Shown here: in pieces, positions 23,961 through 34,700 of the stretch | Numbering within the stretch: position 1 is the first letter of the stretch | Layout: every line of letters begins with the position of its first letter | Assembly (NCBI RefSeq): GCF_014199305.1 | Contig: NZ_JACIJK010000011.1 | Coordinates: 1 to 64,000 of the forward strand | Direction of reading: 5' to 3' | Origin: Sphingomonas aerophila | GTDB lineage: Bacteria; Pseudomonadota; Alphaproteobacteria; Sphingomonadales; Sphingomonadaceae | DNA length: 64,000 nucleotides | The notes under the pieces: model-generated | What the model saw: only the letters and a program-made list of their open reading frames with translations | Told to the model about the DNA's origin: nothing | The model's database searches: none | Position numbers and translations under genes: made by a program

Positions 23961-24383
23961 ATGACGGCTCGCCGACGGCTTTCGCGCGTCCCCACCACAT
24001 CGCCTCACGTCAGCCGCGAGGCTCGCCTACGCGAGCTTAACGACGGCCTACGCCGCTTTGCACGCGCCGGCATCATCTGCCTCACCTCCGGCATTCAGAA
24101 CCTCGGCGAAGAGCGGATCATGGCCGTTCTCGACGGGGTACGCAGTTTCGACAGCTTCGACGTCCATAATGACCCCTACGACGAACATGACCTCGGCGTG
24201 CTGAAGATCGCCGGCGAACGGGTCATGTGGAAGATTGACTACTACGACCGGGACCGGCGTTTTGCTTCGCCCGATCCGACCGACCCTGCCGTAACGACGC
24301 GTGTCCTCACGATCATGCTGGTCGCTCTCAGCGCCCCGGGTGTCCTCGTCGTGCTCGCGATTGATCGCTGCCAAAATCGGTAG
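23961..24383 (+). CDS. DUF3768 domain protein
   Basis: Encodes 140 residues. RLRELNDGLRRF, then VRSFDSFDVHNDPYDEHDLGVLKIAGERVMWKIDYYDRD and RVLTIMLV are the characteristic blocks of DUF3768, a small family common on plasmids and integrative elements of alphaproteobacteria. Function unknown. Usual members end shortly after RVLTIMLA; here a hydrophobic tail (VALSAPGVLVVLAI) extends it by about 20 residues, perhaps through loss of the original stop. Located 45 bases after the broken recombinase. Confidence 0.8.
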   Translation: MTARRRLSRVPTTSPHVSREARLRELNDGLRRFARAGIICLTSGIQNLGEERIMAVLDGVRSFDSFDVHNDPYDEHDLGVLKIAGERVMWKIDYYDRDRRFASPDPTDPAVTTRVLTIMLVALSAPGVLVVLAIDRCQNR

Positions 24384-24842
24384 TAGAGCTGAACGCTCAA
24401 CTGGAAGTCGCAATGACGCCCTTACGCCTCCATGCACAGCGCACGCGCTACGCGAGTTGACGGGCGTCACGATCCAGGAGGCGAAAGCCTCCAGGATTTG
24501 CCGCGAGGCACGGGCCGTCCTGACTCATGGCGACCACCCGCGGACCGCGTCGACAGGTTCGACGCGCTCGCTGCCTGCGAAGTACTTTCCAGCCTGCAAG
24601 ACCCCGCGCGATGGCGTCCTCGCGGGTGATCTGAGCACTGCGCCCGGGTTCAGCGCGTCGCCCTGCCTAGATTGGAAGCGCCGTCGGGTGAATCACCGAT
24701 AGGTCGCCCGCGTTCGTCCGACACGACCCAAACGCGGACGCCCGATTCACCGGAAGCGCTTCCCGAGACCGGTCGTTCGTTCAGCCGGCCGATCGGGGCA
24801 GAATGCTACTGGTTCAGAGCGCAGCGGACGATCGCAAGTGAG
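24384..24842. other. gene-poor remnant region
   Basis: About 460 bases following the DUF3768 gene. Open frames exist (for example one containing RELTGVTIQEAKASRICREARAVLT near 24445-24525), but none shows a convincing start, family or full-length domain. It is probably the decayed edge of the mobile element. A dispersed motif GGTCGTTCGTTCAG lies near 24772. Confidence 0.35.
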
Positions 24843-25490
24843 CTAAACGTGCGGCGGCTCACGCAGTTGGGCGTCCCAGGCCAGCATGGCCATATCGACA
24901 ACAGCGATCAGCTCGCCGAGTTCTGCTCCATCGCGTGCGATCAGCGACATGCCGTTCTGCACGGTCTGTACGAAGCGAGCGAGGCGGTGGGTATCCACCA
25001 ACCGATCAATCTCGCCGGCAGCTTTCGCCTGTTCTATCCGCTCCTCCAGTCGAATGAGCGTGGCGTTGCGCGCCGAGGTAACAAGCGCGCCTAGCTCCTC
25101 GTGCCCCTCAGCCCCGACCGCGGACAAGGTCACCATGCAACCGTTCGCAGCCTCGCTGAGCCCTGCCGCCGTATCGCGGAGAAACGCCTCGACTGCATCC
25201 CGAGCGGTCGCCGCCGCTAAGAAGCCGCCCCAAGCCGTCGCTTCATGCATGCGGCCATAATGCTCGAGTGCTTCGGCGTAGAGCGCCTCCTTCGAGCCGA
25301 AAGCCGCATAGAGGCTCGGCGAGCCGATCCCCATCGCCGCGGTCAGATCGGAGATCGATGTCGCGGAATATCCTTTGCGCCAGAACAGATGCATCGCAGC
25401 GGCTAATGCCTTCTCGCGATCAAACGCGCGCGGTCGGCCGCGGCGAACCGTTCCACACCCCTCGCCGCTTGACTCCGGATTCTGCATCAA
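24843..25490 (-). CDS. TetR/AcrR family transcriptional regulator
   Basis: 215 residues. The N-terminal HTH is typical: GRPRAFDREKALAAAMHLFWRKGYSATSISDLTAAMGIGSPSLYAAFGSKEALY. The C-terminal domain has the YcdC/TetR_C-like NATLIRLEERIEQAKAAGEI.VDTHRLARF. It is divergent from the SDR gene, with a 77-base gap containing an inverted repeat, so it very probably represses that gene and itself. Confidence 0.92.
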   Translation of the reverse strand: MMQNPESSGEGCGTVRRGRPRAFDREKALAAAMHLFWRKGYSATSISDLTAAMGIGSPSLYAAFGSKEALYAEALEHYGRMHEATAWGGFLAAATARDAVEAFLRDTAAGLSEAANGCMVTLSAVGAEGHEELGALVTSARNATLIRLEERIEQAKAAGEIDRLVDTHRLARFVQTVQNGMSLIARDGAELGELIAVVDMAMLAWDAQLREPPHV

Positions 25491-25534
25491 TCGCTACATA
25501 ATCCATTGACGAGCGTCTGCAAAGCGCACATCTG

Positions 25535-25556
25535 TTCTGTATCAGTCGACACAGAA
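25535..25556. promoter_or_regulatory. candidate TetR-family operator
   Basis: TTCTGT (25535-25540), a 10-base spacer and ACAGAA (25551-25556): a perfect 6-bp inverted repeat placed 12 bases before the SDR start codon and between the divergent promoters. Size and position fit a TetR-type dimer site. Confidence 0.6.
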
Positions 25557-25567
25557 AGGATTCGACA

Positions 25568-26308
25568 GTGCAGGAACTGAACGGCAAGCGGGCGCTCGTC
25601 ACCGGCGGCTCGCGGGGCATCGGCGCGGCCATTGCGATCGCGTTGGCCGACAAGGGGGCGGATGTGGCGCTCACCTATGAGCGATCGGCCGAACGTGCCA
25701 CCGAGGTGATCGCGGCCATAAAGCAGAAGGGTCGCAAGGGCGTGGCGATCCACGCAGACAGCGCCGACCCGGCGGCGATCCAGCGGTCGGTAGACGGAGC
25801 GGCCAATGCACTTGGCGGCCTCGACATCCTCGTCAATAATGCCGCGATCGCCCGCTACAACAGCATCGCCGAATTCACCGTCGAGGATATTGACGCCCTG
25901 TTAGCAGTAAACGTGCGCGGGCCCGTGCTCGCGACCAAGGCCGCGATCCCGCATCTCCAGGCAGGCGCCCGTATCATCAACATCGGCTCAGGCGGCGCGG
26001 ACCGGATCGTGGGAGCGTCGGGCACCGTCTACTACATGACGAAGTCGGCACTCCAGTCCTTCACGCGCGGCCTCGCGCAGGAACTGGGCCCGCGAGACAT
26101 CACCGTGAATCTCGTCCAGCCGGGCTCGACGAACACTGAGATGAACCCTGAGGACGGCGAGTTTGCCGACTTTCAGCGGAGCCTCATCCCGCTTGGCCGT
26201 TTTGGTCAGCCCGAGGATGTTGCCGCAGCTGTGGCCTTTCTCGCGACCCCCGCTGCCCGGCAGATCACCGGCGCCATTCTCAACATAGACGGTGGGGCGC
26301 TCACCTGA
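25568..26308 (+). CDS. short-chain dehydrogenase/reductase (SDR family)
   Basis: Encodes 246 residues, the usual length of a classical SDR. The cofactor loop GGSRGIGAAIA is at about 14-24, the NNAA motif in LDILVNNAAI, and the catalytic pair in VYYMTKSAL (YxxxK) with the Ser in INIGSGGA. The C-terminus INIDGGALT is typical. It is an NAD(P)H-dependent oxidoreductase, substrate unknown. Controlled by the divergent TetR regulator; SDR/TetR pairs often respond to a small reactive carbonyl or phenolic compound. Confidence 0.93.
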   Translation: MQELNGKRALVTGGSRGIGAAIAIALADKGADVALTYERSAERATEVIAAIKQKGRKGVAIHADSADPAAIQRSVDGAANALGGLDILVNNAAIARYNSIAEFTVEDIDALLAVNVRGPVLATKAAIPHLQAGARIINIGSGGADRIVGASGTVYYMTKSALQSFTRGLAQELGPRDITVNLVQPGSTNTEMNPEDGEFADFQRSLIPLGRFGQPEDVAAAVAFLATPAARQITGAILNIDGGALT

Positions 26309-26529
26309 GGAATACTTTGGCGCGGCGCATGACCTCCTAGCGTACGCCGTGCCGCGTCACCTCGGCCACTCGAGTTCTCATGAGCCGATATTCGCCATTA
26401 AGCGCCGCCCAGCAGCTTCCCGCAACCAGCCGTTCGTTCATTTCGGGCATCGGTTGTCGCGTGAGCTGGCTCGGCCGCTGCCCACGACTAGGAATTGGCG
26501 TGCGCTGACCGACAGCACGCGGAGGCGAA

Positions 26530-28494
26530 CTACCGCGCCGGCGTCTCGGCGACGCCCGGCGCGATGAAGCCGAGCAACGCGCCCCAATGGTAGAAGCGAT
26601 CACTGGTCGTGACGGTGTCGCTGTCCGGCAACACGGCGCTGTAGTTTTCGTGCACGTGCCCCTTGGCGCGCCATTCCTCCATGAAGAGCGCCAGCGACCG
26701 CTCGCCAAGTTGCCGCCGAGCCGATCGCGCCAGGGCCGTGTCGTAGGCACCAAGGCCCTGCCACAGCAGGTAGTTCATGGGGCCCCATATGCGTCCCCGC
26801 CAGTAATCCTGGTCCTTGAACGCCGGGTCGCTGCGGGCGATCGCGGGCACGACGCGATCACCCCAGAACTCGGCCGGGTTGAGGAGATGCTCGCGGATCA
26901 TCTGATCGGCTGCGAGCGGCGACGGGGCACGAGCGAGCAGCGGGTAGAAATTAGTAGGCGACAGGTGCTCGCTTAGCCGGCCGGTCCGCAAGTCCTTGTT
27001 CCTATAGATGTGTGAAGCCGGGTCCCACAGCGTGGCCAGACCACGTCGGAAGCGAGCGGCGCGGGCGCGCAACTCGGGGGCATCCTGAGGTCGGCCGAGC
27101 TCGACGGCGATGTTGGCCAGCGCGTCGCAGTCAGCGATGTAGAGGCTCAACAGGCCGACGTCGGCAAGCTGCATCAGCCGACCGTCAAAGCCCGCGCCAT
27201 CGTACATCGGGCTGTTATCGAGGCCGGACTCATACTTTGCGCCCTGCAGAGTGCCGACGCTGAGGTCGTCCGGATTGATCGGACCCTGGCCTGCGTCGCT
27301 GCCCCACACGAGGTAGTCGCCGACACTCCGGTTCGCGGGCCACCACCGGTTCCATCTCATCAGCCGGTCGTAGCTGTCCACCAACAGCCAACGGTCGTGA
27401 AACCGGCGATACAGTCCGAGGATCGTGACCGCGCCGACGGGCGGCTCGGACCGATCCCAGCTCTTCCAGCCACCGCTGCGCGCGAAGTTCGGGACGAAGC
27501 CTGCCGGCGTCGCCTCGTTCAGCACCTCCAGCGCGTTGGCGTAGGCCAAGTCACGACTGCCGAGCGAAGCCATGGTGGCAGCAAAGAAGGTATCCCAATC
27601 GAAAACGACATAGCCACCCCAGTTCTGATTCCAGATCCGGCTGACAGGAGACAGCACCCGCCCGCCGACCGGATCGTAGATGCTGTCCCAGCCGAGCACC
27701 GTCTCAATCGCGGCGCGCACCTCCCCTGCTGTTCCAGCCGCAGTCGCGCGAGCGGCAAATCCGGCCCGGGCTCTGTCGACGATCGCGGTAATCTCGGCAA
27801 CGCTTCGGGCCTGGCCAGTGCTGATCCCGGCAGGCCGATCAAGCCGAAAGGCGAAGTACGGGCCGGTCAGCGGCACCTGCGCGTCGGCAATCAAGGGCCC
27901 GGCGGGGTGGATCGTGATGATGTCGCCCGGCAGGCGCGCGACGATGTTCCTACCCTCGTGCGCGACACTGCCCGGCCTGTTCCAGACCATGCCCGCCGAC
28001 AGGACCGCGACGGGTGCCTGGCTGGTCGCTTCCTCCTCGGACCGGAAAGTCGTTTTCACCCGGCTCGCTGCCGCGCCCAGAGCGGTCGGGGAAGGCGCTG
28101 GCCTGGACAATGGCGTGACCAGCATCACCAGGTCGGTCCCGACATGCGCCGTCTCAAGCCGCAGCGCGATGCCGCGCCACGTCAGTCGGAATTCCGTATA
28201 GGACCCATCATAGCTGTGCGGGCCCGGATATACCATCTCGTCGCCCGCGGCCCTGCGCCCGATCAGCGCGGTGCCGAGAAAGGCGTTCGTGTTCTCCGCG
28301 CTCTCCTTCTTCACCCCCAGCCGGATCGCGAGGCCGTAAGGTAGCAGCACTTGCCCGGCGACTGTGTTCGTGTCCCAGCTGTTCCAGCCGCGCTGCAACC
28401 GGGCCTGGACCGCTTCGTATTCGGGCGAGCGCGCCGGCACACCCGCGGCCTCACCGGCCGAGAGCAGGAATGCGACGACAAAGGCCAGGCGCAT
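26530..28494 (-). CDS. secreted glycoside hydrolase (GH63/MGH1-like)
   Basis: 654 residues from ATG 28494 (signal peptide MRLAFVVAFLLSAGEAAG; ATG 28524 also possible). The N-terminal part opens with RLQRGWNSWDTNTVAGQVLLPYGLAI. The C-terminal two thirds is an alpha/alpha toroid with WGGYVVFDWDTFFAATMAS, GWKSWDRSEPPV, YWRGRIWGPMNYLLWQGLG and HENYSAVLPD. That is the GH63/mannosylglycerate-hydrolase-like fold, where the Asp of the FxWDxxF motif and a late Glu act as catalytic residues. It would cleave alpha-glucosidic or mannosidic oligosaccharides in the periplasm. It opens the scavenging locus beside the TonB receptor. Confidence 0.8.
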   Translation of the reverse strand: MRLAFVVAFLLSAGEAAGVPARSPEYEAVQARLQRGWNSWDTNTVAGQVLLPYGLAIRLGVKKESAENTNAFLGTALIGRRAAGDEMVYPGPHSYDGSYTEFRLTWRGIALRLETAHVGTDLVMLVTPLSRPAPSPTALGAAASRVKTTFRSEEEATSQAPVAVLSAGMVWNRPGSVAHEGRNIVARLPGDIITIHPAGPLIADAQVPLTGPYFAFRLDRPAGISTGQARSVAEITAIVDRARAGFAARATAAGTAGEVRAAIETVLGWDSIYDPVGGRVLSPVSRIWNQNWGGYVVFDWDTFFAATMASLGSRDLAYANALEVLNEATPAGFVPNFARSGGWKSWDRSEPPVGAVTILGLYRRFHDRWLLVDSYDRLMRWNRWWPANRSVGDYLVWGSDAGQGPINPDDLSVGTLQGAKYESGLDNSPMYDGAGFDGRLMQLADVGLLSLYIADCDALANIAVELGRPQDAPELRARAARFRRGLATLWDPASHIYRNKDLRTGRLSEHLSPTNFYPLLARAPSPLAADQMIREHLLNPAEFWGDRVVPAIARSDPAFKDQDYWRGRIWGPMNYLLWQGLGAYDTALARSARRQLGERSLALFMEEWRAKGHVHENYSAVLPDSDTVTTSDRFYHWGALLGFIAPGVAETPAR

Positions 28495-28830
28495 GAGCCA
28501 GCCTATTTGCAAACGACAAGTCATGGTCCGGGGCTGTAACATAGGTATCGACCATCTCGACGTGTCATCGCGGCTTTCAAACGCGACCACATCGCCCGCT
28601 CTGGAGCATCGACGCCCGTTACGCGGTGGTACAAGCGATTCGCATGATTCCCGGATCGGCTCCGTCATAGCCGACAGTCTTGAGAGGCGTTGCTCACGTA
28701 CCGCGGTAGTTGCGGCGACGACCCACAGGCCGCCGCCGAGAACGTCTCGCCAGCCTTCCAACCCTAGACACTCGCTGATCGGCATTGCAACGCGTTCAGG
28801 CGCTAACGGCAAGCCTCGTGGATCAGAATA
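28495..28830. other. divergent intergenic control region
   Basis: About 336 bases between the divergent glycoside hydrolase and esterase genes. It must hold both promoters, but no convincing -35/-10 pair or clear operator was identified. No gene seen. Confidence 0.4.
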
Positions 28831-29700
28831 ATGCTGCTTACACGCCTTTTGATTGTCCTCAGCCTCTGCTTTTCTGCTAGGGTTGCTCGTGCCGAGTGCC
28901 GCCTGGGTGACATTGACGCCCAACCCGAACGGGCGCTGGTTCACCTTCCTGCGGCGCACGTAACTCAGTCCCTGCCGCTTGTGATCCTGCTCCACGGCAG
29001 CACAGGCAATGGAGCGGAAATGCTGCGAGACAGCCATCTTGCAGACACGGCAGATCGGCACGGCTTCGTCGTCGTAGCGCCTGACGGCGGTATCCCGGCA
29101 GGTCGCGGCTTTGTCTGGAACATCCCCGGCGTGCCAACTGTCACGGGCTCTTTGCCGCGAAATGACGCACGGGACGATGTGGCTTATCTGGCGGGCCTAG
29201 TTGACCGGCTTGTCGCAACGGGCTGCGTCGAGGCCAAGCGCGTGTACGTGACCGGCTTGTCGGGCGGTGGACGGATGGCCTCCTGGCTCGGTTGCGTCGA
29301 GACACGGCGTTTCGCCGCGATCGCGCCGGTTGTCGGGCTGCGTGCTGGACGCCCGCTCGCCTCCGATCGAACACAAGCCGATCCCATGACGTGTCGCCCT
29401 CGGGTGCCGCTGCCGATCCTAACCTTCGCCGGCGATGCTGACACGACCAACCCCATCTCCGGAGGCGGCGCGTCCTACTGGCAATATGGACAGGCCATCG
29501 CCCTGCAGCGCTGGGCAGTGTTGAACCGCTGCTCCGCACCCTATGCTCGCAACCTGAGCGCGACGGTATACGAGCAAGGCTATGTAGGCTGCCAGGGCGG
29601 CGCGACTGTTGCGGCACGTGTGACACGCGGCGGTCAGCACAGCTGGTCGGTCGTCGACAATGAAGCCATGTGGGCGTTCTTGTCGCGCCATCTGCGCTAA
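28831..29700 (+). CDS. secreted PHB-depolymerase/feruloyl-esterase family hydrolase (LpqC-like)
   Basis: 289 residues with a signal peptide (LLIVLSLCFSARVARA). An alpha/beta hydrolase of the polyhydroxybutyrate-depolymerase type: oxyanion-hole HGSTGNG (about 55-61), nucleophile Ser144 in GLSGGG, acid in FAGDADTTNP and His in GGQHSW near the C-terminus. Cysteines around residues 23, 132, 155 and 188 may form disulfides. It would hydrolyse short polyester or cinnamoyl esters outside the cytoplasm. Neighbours suggest breakdown of plant-derived or polymer material. Confidence 0.85.
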   Translation: MLLTRLLIVLSLCFSARVARAECRLGDIDAQPERALVHLPAAHVTQSLPLVILLHGSTGNGAEMLRDSHLADTADRHGFVVVAPDGGIPAGRGFVWNIPGVPTVTGSLPRNDARDDVAYLAGLVDRLVATGCVEAKRVYVTGLSGGGRMASWLGCVETRRFAAIAPVVGLRAGRPLASDRTQADPMTCRPRVPLPILTFAGDADTTNPISGGGASYWQYGQAIALQRWAVLNRCSAPYARNLSATVYEQGYVGCQGGATVAARVTRGGQHSWSVVDNEAMWAFLSRHLR

Positions 29701-29806
29701 GCCGCACGCTAGGACTTCTACCCACAAGCGGCCATTCACAAGTCCGACTGCACTCCCCTAAACCGGTTGACGGTTGCCCCACGCTCCGGCGGCGGTCCTT
29801 AGTCGA

Positions 29807-31369
29807 TTATCTCCTTGCGGCTCCCATCTGCCTTGAACGAGCGGCACCGGCCTTAGCCCTGCGACTTAGCTCGTCAATATTTCTGAGCTTCTCCTCTCGA
29901 AGAGGCGCTTCGTTCCGGAGCTCGTTCCGACGCAACCAGAGAGCTGTCTCGCTCGCTCGATAGGGAGCCCACAGCGGCAGGCCGGGTCCGTTCGGATCGC
30001 CCGTTCGCAAGAAGTTGACCCAATAACGCTGCATAGTATCGCTCAGCAGAATGTCGGCCGCGGACCAGCGGTCTTTCGCATCCGCATTGCCCCATACATA
30101 GTCGAGCTCATCGGAGTGCACGGCGCCGTCGGCTCGCGACCCGTCTGGTCCAGGCGGCGGGTTGTCGAACTGGTAGAGGAACACCGAGGCGGGCTTCCCA
30201 GAACTTCGCGCTTGCGCGATACTCCAGCTCCGCCAGCCGAACCCCGCGTCGCTCATCAGGTTCTGCGCGGCACGCGTCGCAGTAGCATCGTCACCCGCAG
30301 GATAGAGCCGCAGCAAATCCGGCGCCAGCAGGCCGTAATCTGCACTTGCCGAGGCGGCGTAAGTGGCCAGCGTGGCGTGGGTGACGAACCGGGCAGCTTC
30401 GTTGCTGTTCCAACCGAGTAGGACCGGGACCCCAGCATCGTGCCGGCCCTGATAAGCCGCCGTAATGTCGAGAGGAACTACCCTGCCGTCCTGCACCGGG
30501 CTGGTGATTGCGCGAGGCGCGCCGGGCGCGATCAGGGCTGAGACTGGCAAACCACGCAGCTTATCGAGCGTAGTCGCGCCCAATCTCTTCGCAAAGGCGC
30601 CGCCCGCTAATTCGGCCCGCTTGAAGCTACTCCCTTGAGCTGTGCCGGGCAGGTCGAGCGCTGCGCCGCTCTCGAAAATCGCCTTCTGAAACAAGCCACG
30701 TGCAAGCGGCGACACGGTCACCAACATGGCCGATCCGCCTCCGGCCGACTGGCCCGCAACAGCGACATTGGCCGGATTGCCGCCGAACCGAGCAATGTTG
30801 GCGCGAACCCATTCAAGGGCCGCAATCTGGTCCAGGAGGCCATAATTGCCTGAAGTGCCCAGAGGCGCCTCTTTGCTCAATGCCGGATGCGCCATGTAGC
30901 CAAGGACACCGAGCCGGTAGTTGACCGTGACGATCACAGCGCCGCGACGGGCAAGGTTGCTGCCCTCGTAGGTTCTCTGAGAACCAGCGCCGCCCGTATA
31001 ACCCCCGCCGTGGAACCACACCAAAACCGGCAGCCTTGCCCCGTCTGAGACTTGGGGCGTCCAGATGTTGAGCGTCAGGCAGTCCTCGCTCGTGCGATCA
31101 AGATCGTGTCCTGCCCAATCAACCGGAGCTTGGGAGCAAACCGCACCGAACGCGGTCCCTTGCCGCACGCCGGCCCAACTCAAAGCCTGCGTGGGCGGCT
31201 TCCAACGCAGCTTGCCGATCGGAGGTGCCGCATAAGGAACGGCCTTGAACACCGACACACCTGCGGTCGAGCTTCCCTCTACCTTGCCCTGTGCAACCGT
31301 CACGACCGGACCTGCCAGGCCCGGCGTCGCTGCAAGTCCGAGCAGAAGTGATAAGAAGCGCGTCTTCAC
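29807..31369 (-). CDS. type B carboxylesterase, secreted
   Basis: 520 residues with a signal peptide ending LAATPGLAG. The marks of the carboxylesterase/cholinesterase family are present: EDCLTLNIW (about 95-103), oxyanion hole WFHGGGY, nucleophile Ser208 in GQSAGGGSA, a Glu in GWNSNEAARF and His in GAVHSDELDYVWG. Length fits the family. Periplasmic hydrolysis of carboxylic esters is expected. It is divergent from the TonB receptor, with which it probably shares regulation. Confidence 0.92.
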   Translation of the reverse strand: MKTRFLSLLLGLAATPGLAGPVVTVAQGKVEGSSTAGVSVFKAVPYAAPPIGKLRWKPPTQALSWAGVRQGTAFGAVCSQAPVDWAGHDLDRTSEDCLTLNIWTPQVSDGARLPVLVWFHGGGYTGGAGSQRTYEGSNLARRGAVIVTVNYRLGVLGYMAHPALSKEAPLGTSGNYGLLDQIAALEWVRANIARFGGNPANVAVAGQSAGGGSAMLVTVSPLARGLFQKAIFESGAALDLPGTAQGSSFKRAELAGGAFAKRLGATTLDKLRGLPVSALIAPGAPRAITSPVQDGRVVPLDITAAYQGRHDAGVPVLLGWNSNEAARFVTHATLATYAASASADYGLLAPDLLRLYPAGDDATATRAAQNLMSDAGFGWRSWSIAQARSSGKPASVFLYQFDNPPPGPDGSRADGAVHSDELDYVWGNADAKDRWSAADILLSDTMQRYWVNFLRTGDPNGPGLPLWAPYRASETALWLRRNELRNEAPLREEKLRNIDELSRRAKAGAARSRQMGAARR

Positions 31370-31500
31370 GTTTTACCCTCCATAGGGTGGTCGCCTCGCC
31401 TCAGCTGGCTACGGGATGAAGCTGATGTGGCGCAACCCTCGCGACGTTACCATTCCTTTCGCCCGTGCGCTGGCAGCGCGAAGGAAGACGGTAGGAGCAA

Positions 31501-31516
31501 CTGGGTCAAGACCCAG
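31501..31516. promoter_or_regulatory. perfect palindrome in the esterase/TonB-receptor control region
   Basis: CTGGGTC-AA-GACCCAG: seven perfect base pairs around two bases, in the 348-base gap (31370-31717) between divergent genes. A two-base loop fits a DNA operator better than an RNA terminator. The same gap also holds the dispersed motif GGACATTCGTTCAGG near 31556. No gene is seen in the gap. Confidence 0.5.
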
Positions 31517-31717
31517 AAGTCGCCGTTCAGCGACATGCGCCGCCAGTCCAGAACCGGACATTCGTTCAGGAAACGGCGCTACCGTTTCAGGAAGGCCTGA
31601 GACAGCATCGCTGTCATTCATCCGTAACTCAATCGTCGTCGGATCGACGCATGCCACACTTACTCGCCGGGCCAGAGCAGGCCCGCACTTGGGGACCGGC
31701 CTGCCGTCCGGGGGGTC

Positions 31718-34700
31718 ATGAACAACACAACTGGTTGCCGCGCCGTCATGTGGCTGTCTTCAACTGCGCAGCTAGCTCTGGCTGTCTCGACGCCGGCCGC
31801 TGCGCAAAGCCAGCCTTCACCGTCCGACGCTGGTACCGCAGCGCCGGCCCTACCGCAGCAATCATCCGTTGGCGGCACCATGCCCGTCGATCCCAGCCAG
31901 ATGGACGGTCGCGGTGCGGTGCAGGGTCGCATTCTGAACACGGTCAGCGGTGACTACCTTCGCAACGCGGAAGTCAGCATCGCTGGCACGACGATGGCCG
32001 TCCGCTCGGAAGGCGATGGCCGGTTCCGGCTGACAGGCGTGCCGGCTGGTACTGCCGAGATCATCGTCCGGTACACAGGGCTTCGCGAAAGCCGCGCCAG
32101 CGTACAAGTCACCGCAGGCAACACGGTCACCCAAGACTTCGAGCTCGCATCGGCGGTCCTGGCTACGTCAGAAGATGAAGGGCAAATCGTCACGGTCACT
32201 GCCCGGCGCGGCGGTCAGGCCGCGGCCATCGAAGAGCGCCGGGCGTCGGTGAATGCCAAGACGGTGGTGTCCGCCGACAACTATGGCTTCCAGACGATGG
32301 GCGACGTCGGCGAGTTCCTGAAGAACATGCCGGGCTTGTCGCTCGACTACACCGAGGTCGATGCGACGGCAGTGCGGATCGGCGGGCTCGACCCGAAATA
32401 CTCGACCTTTTCGGTCGATGGCGCGCGCCTGGCCACGGCAACCTCGAACAACAATGCGGGCCGCCAGAACTCGTTCGAACAGATGTCCATCACAGGCGTC
32501 GAGTCGATCGAACTCAACAACACGCTCACTGCGGCGATGGACGCCGACTCACCCGGCGGCAACATCAACCTGCGAAGCAAATACGCCTTCGAACGGAGGG
32601 GTCGGCGAGTCTCGCTTCAGCTCGGGGGCGTTGGCACCTCAGACTCGGGCTTCTCGCGCATCTACCTGCCCGACGACCGCAAGCACACGCGCATCTTTCC
32701 ATCCGCGCAGCTGAGCTACGCCGACGTCTTCTTCGGTGGACGCCTGGGCGTCGCGGTGAATGCCAGCCACTATGCCAATTACGTTCAGCAGGACCGCGAG
32801 CAGATCGACTGGTCGTATCTCGCCAGTGGTCGGATCATCCCCTACCAAGTCATGTTCAGGCCAGGCCCGAAGACGACTCATCGCGACGCCGTCAACTTCG
32901 CTGCAGACTACAAGATCACCGACGATCTGGCTTTGTCTCTCCGCAGCAACTACTCCTTTTACGACGTCGAATACTACAACCAGTATACCTATCTGATCTT
33001 CGGGACGACGACCACGTCGCAGACCACGGCCGCGTCCACACCGACCCACATCGTCGTCAATCCGAACGGGACCAACACCCGGCTCTCGACGCAATACTCA
33101 CACCGCCATGCAGGCACCCCCGCCTATCTCATTGCTCCCAAGCTCGAATACCGGGGCGACGATTGGGAGGCGACGTTGCGCGGCAGCTACTCCAGCTCGG
33201 AGTTCAACTTCCGCGACAACAGCAAGGGCTTCTTCCAGCGAGACGACAGTTGGCTGACCCGCATCGGCTTCACGCTGGACAGGCCATCGGAGAGTTCGCG
33301 GGCCTGGACGCTGACGCAGACAGCGGGGCGGCCATGGGGCGACCCGGCCAGCTACAATCGCGACGACGACATCGGCAACAATGTCCGCACGGCGGAGTCA
33401 GACGCCAGCGACAAGATGTACGGCGTCTCCGCCGACCTGAAACGGCGCTTCTCGATCGACACCGCGGAGGTTTCGGTGCTGGCCGGCGCTGGAGTCCGCA
33501 AAAATGACTGGCGCACGAATGAAGGATCCTACCAGCAATTCCAGTATGTCGGCTCAACCGGTGACCTGACGCAGAAGGCGCCTCAGGCCGTCATCCCGGC
33601 AACCGAGAACTACAAATTCGGCATCATCGGCTTCGACGCTGGCAACCTGAACGCCCAGAACTGGCGTGCCGACAGCAACTACGGTGTGTACGACATCTAC
33701 GCGGCGCATCCCGAGTACTTCGTCCCCGACACCGTCGGAAATCTCAAGCGTCAGTTGGACAACGACAAGCGCATCCAGGAGGATGTGAGGTCAGCCTATA
33801 TCGAGGCTCAAACCCGCGTCGGTCCCGCCAAGTTCGACATCGGGCTGCGCTACGAAGCGACCCGGACGGCTGCCAAGGTGGCGGACATCCGACCGGTGAA
33901 GGATGTCATCGCCGCGGGGCTGAGCGTGAGCACCGTGCCGGGGCTGCTCTACCAGTACAATGACGGTTCTTATTCGACGCGGCGCGGCGGCTACGACGAC
34001 TGGTTCCTGAGCGGCGGGGTCAAATACGACATCACCCGGAAGCTGGTCGGACAGATAGCGTTCAGCCAGTCGATCCTGCGGCCTGACTACGCCAACCTCG
34101 GTGGCGTCGTCTCGGTCAATGACGACACGCTGATCGTCTCAGTGCCCAACCCGCAGCTCAAGCCCGAGCACTCGGTCAAATTCTACGCAAGCCTGCAATA
34201 CTATCTCGAGCCGTCAGGGATCATCGCCATGTCCGGCTTCAAGCTCGACGTGAAGGACATGCAAGTAACCGGCATCACCGTCGATGCGACGGCCGTCGGC
34301 TACAATCCGGACGATTACGCGGGCTACATCTTCCGCAGCGCCCAGAACGCCCCCGGCGTCAGCACCAACAACGGCCTGACCGTCGAGTATGACCAGCAGC
34401 TGACCTTCCTGCCGGGAGCCTTGAAGGGCTTCGGGCTGCGCGCGTCCTACACCAAAGTCGACCCGGACGGCGTCCGTGTGAACCTGCCGAAGGACTCGGC
34501 GAACTGGGGCATTCGCTACAGCTATGGTCCAGCCGACATCCAGCTGACGGGCAACTACCAGTCTACCTTCAGGACCAGCGCGCTCAGCAACACGCCGACG
34601 ACGGCCAACAACGGCGTCCTCTACCACGACGCCCGCACGCTGTGGAACCTGAGCGCCAGTTACAAGCTCGCCCGCAACGTCGACCTGGTCGTAGCCGGCC

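Noticed and set aside
24384..24842. Protein-coding gene after the DUF3768 gene
   Set aside because: Candidate frames lack a start with ribosome-binding site and show no recognisable domain; the region may be a remnant only.
31501..31516. Palindrome as a transcription terminator
   Set aside because: The loop would be two bases, no T-run follows on either strand, and it lies between divergent promoters rather than gene ends.
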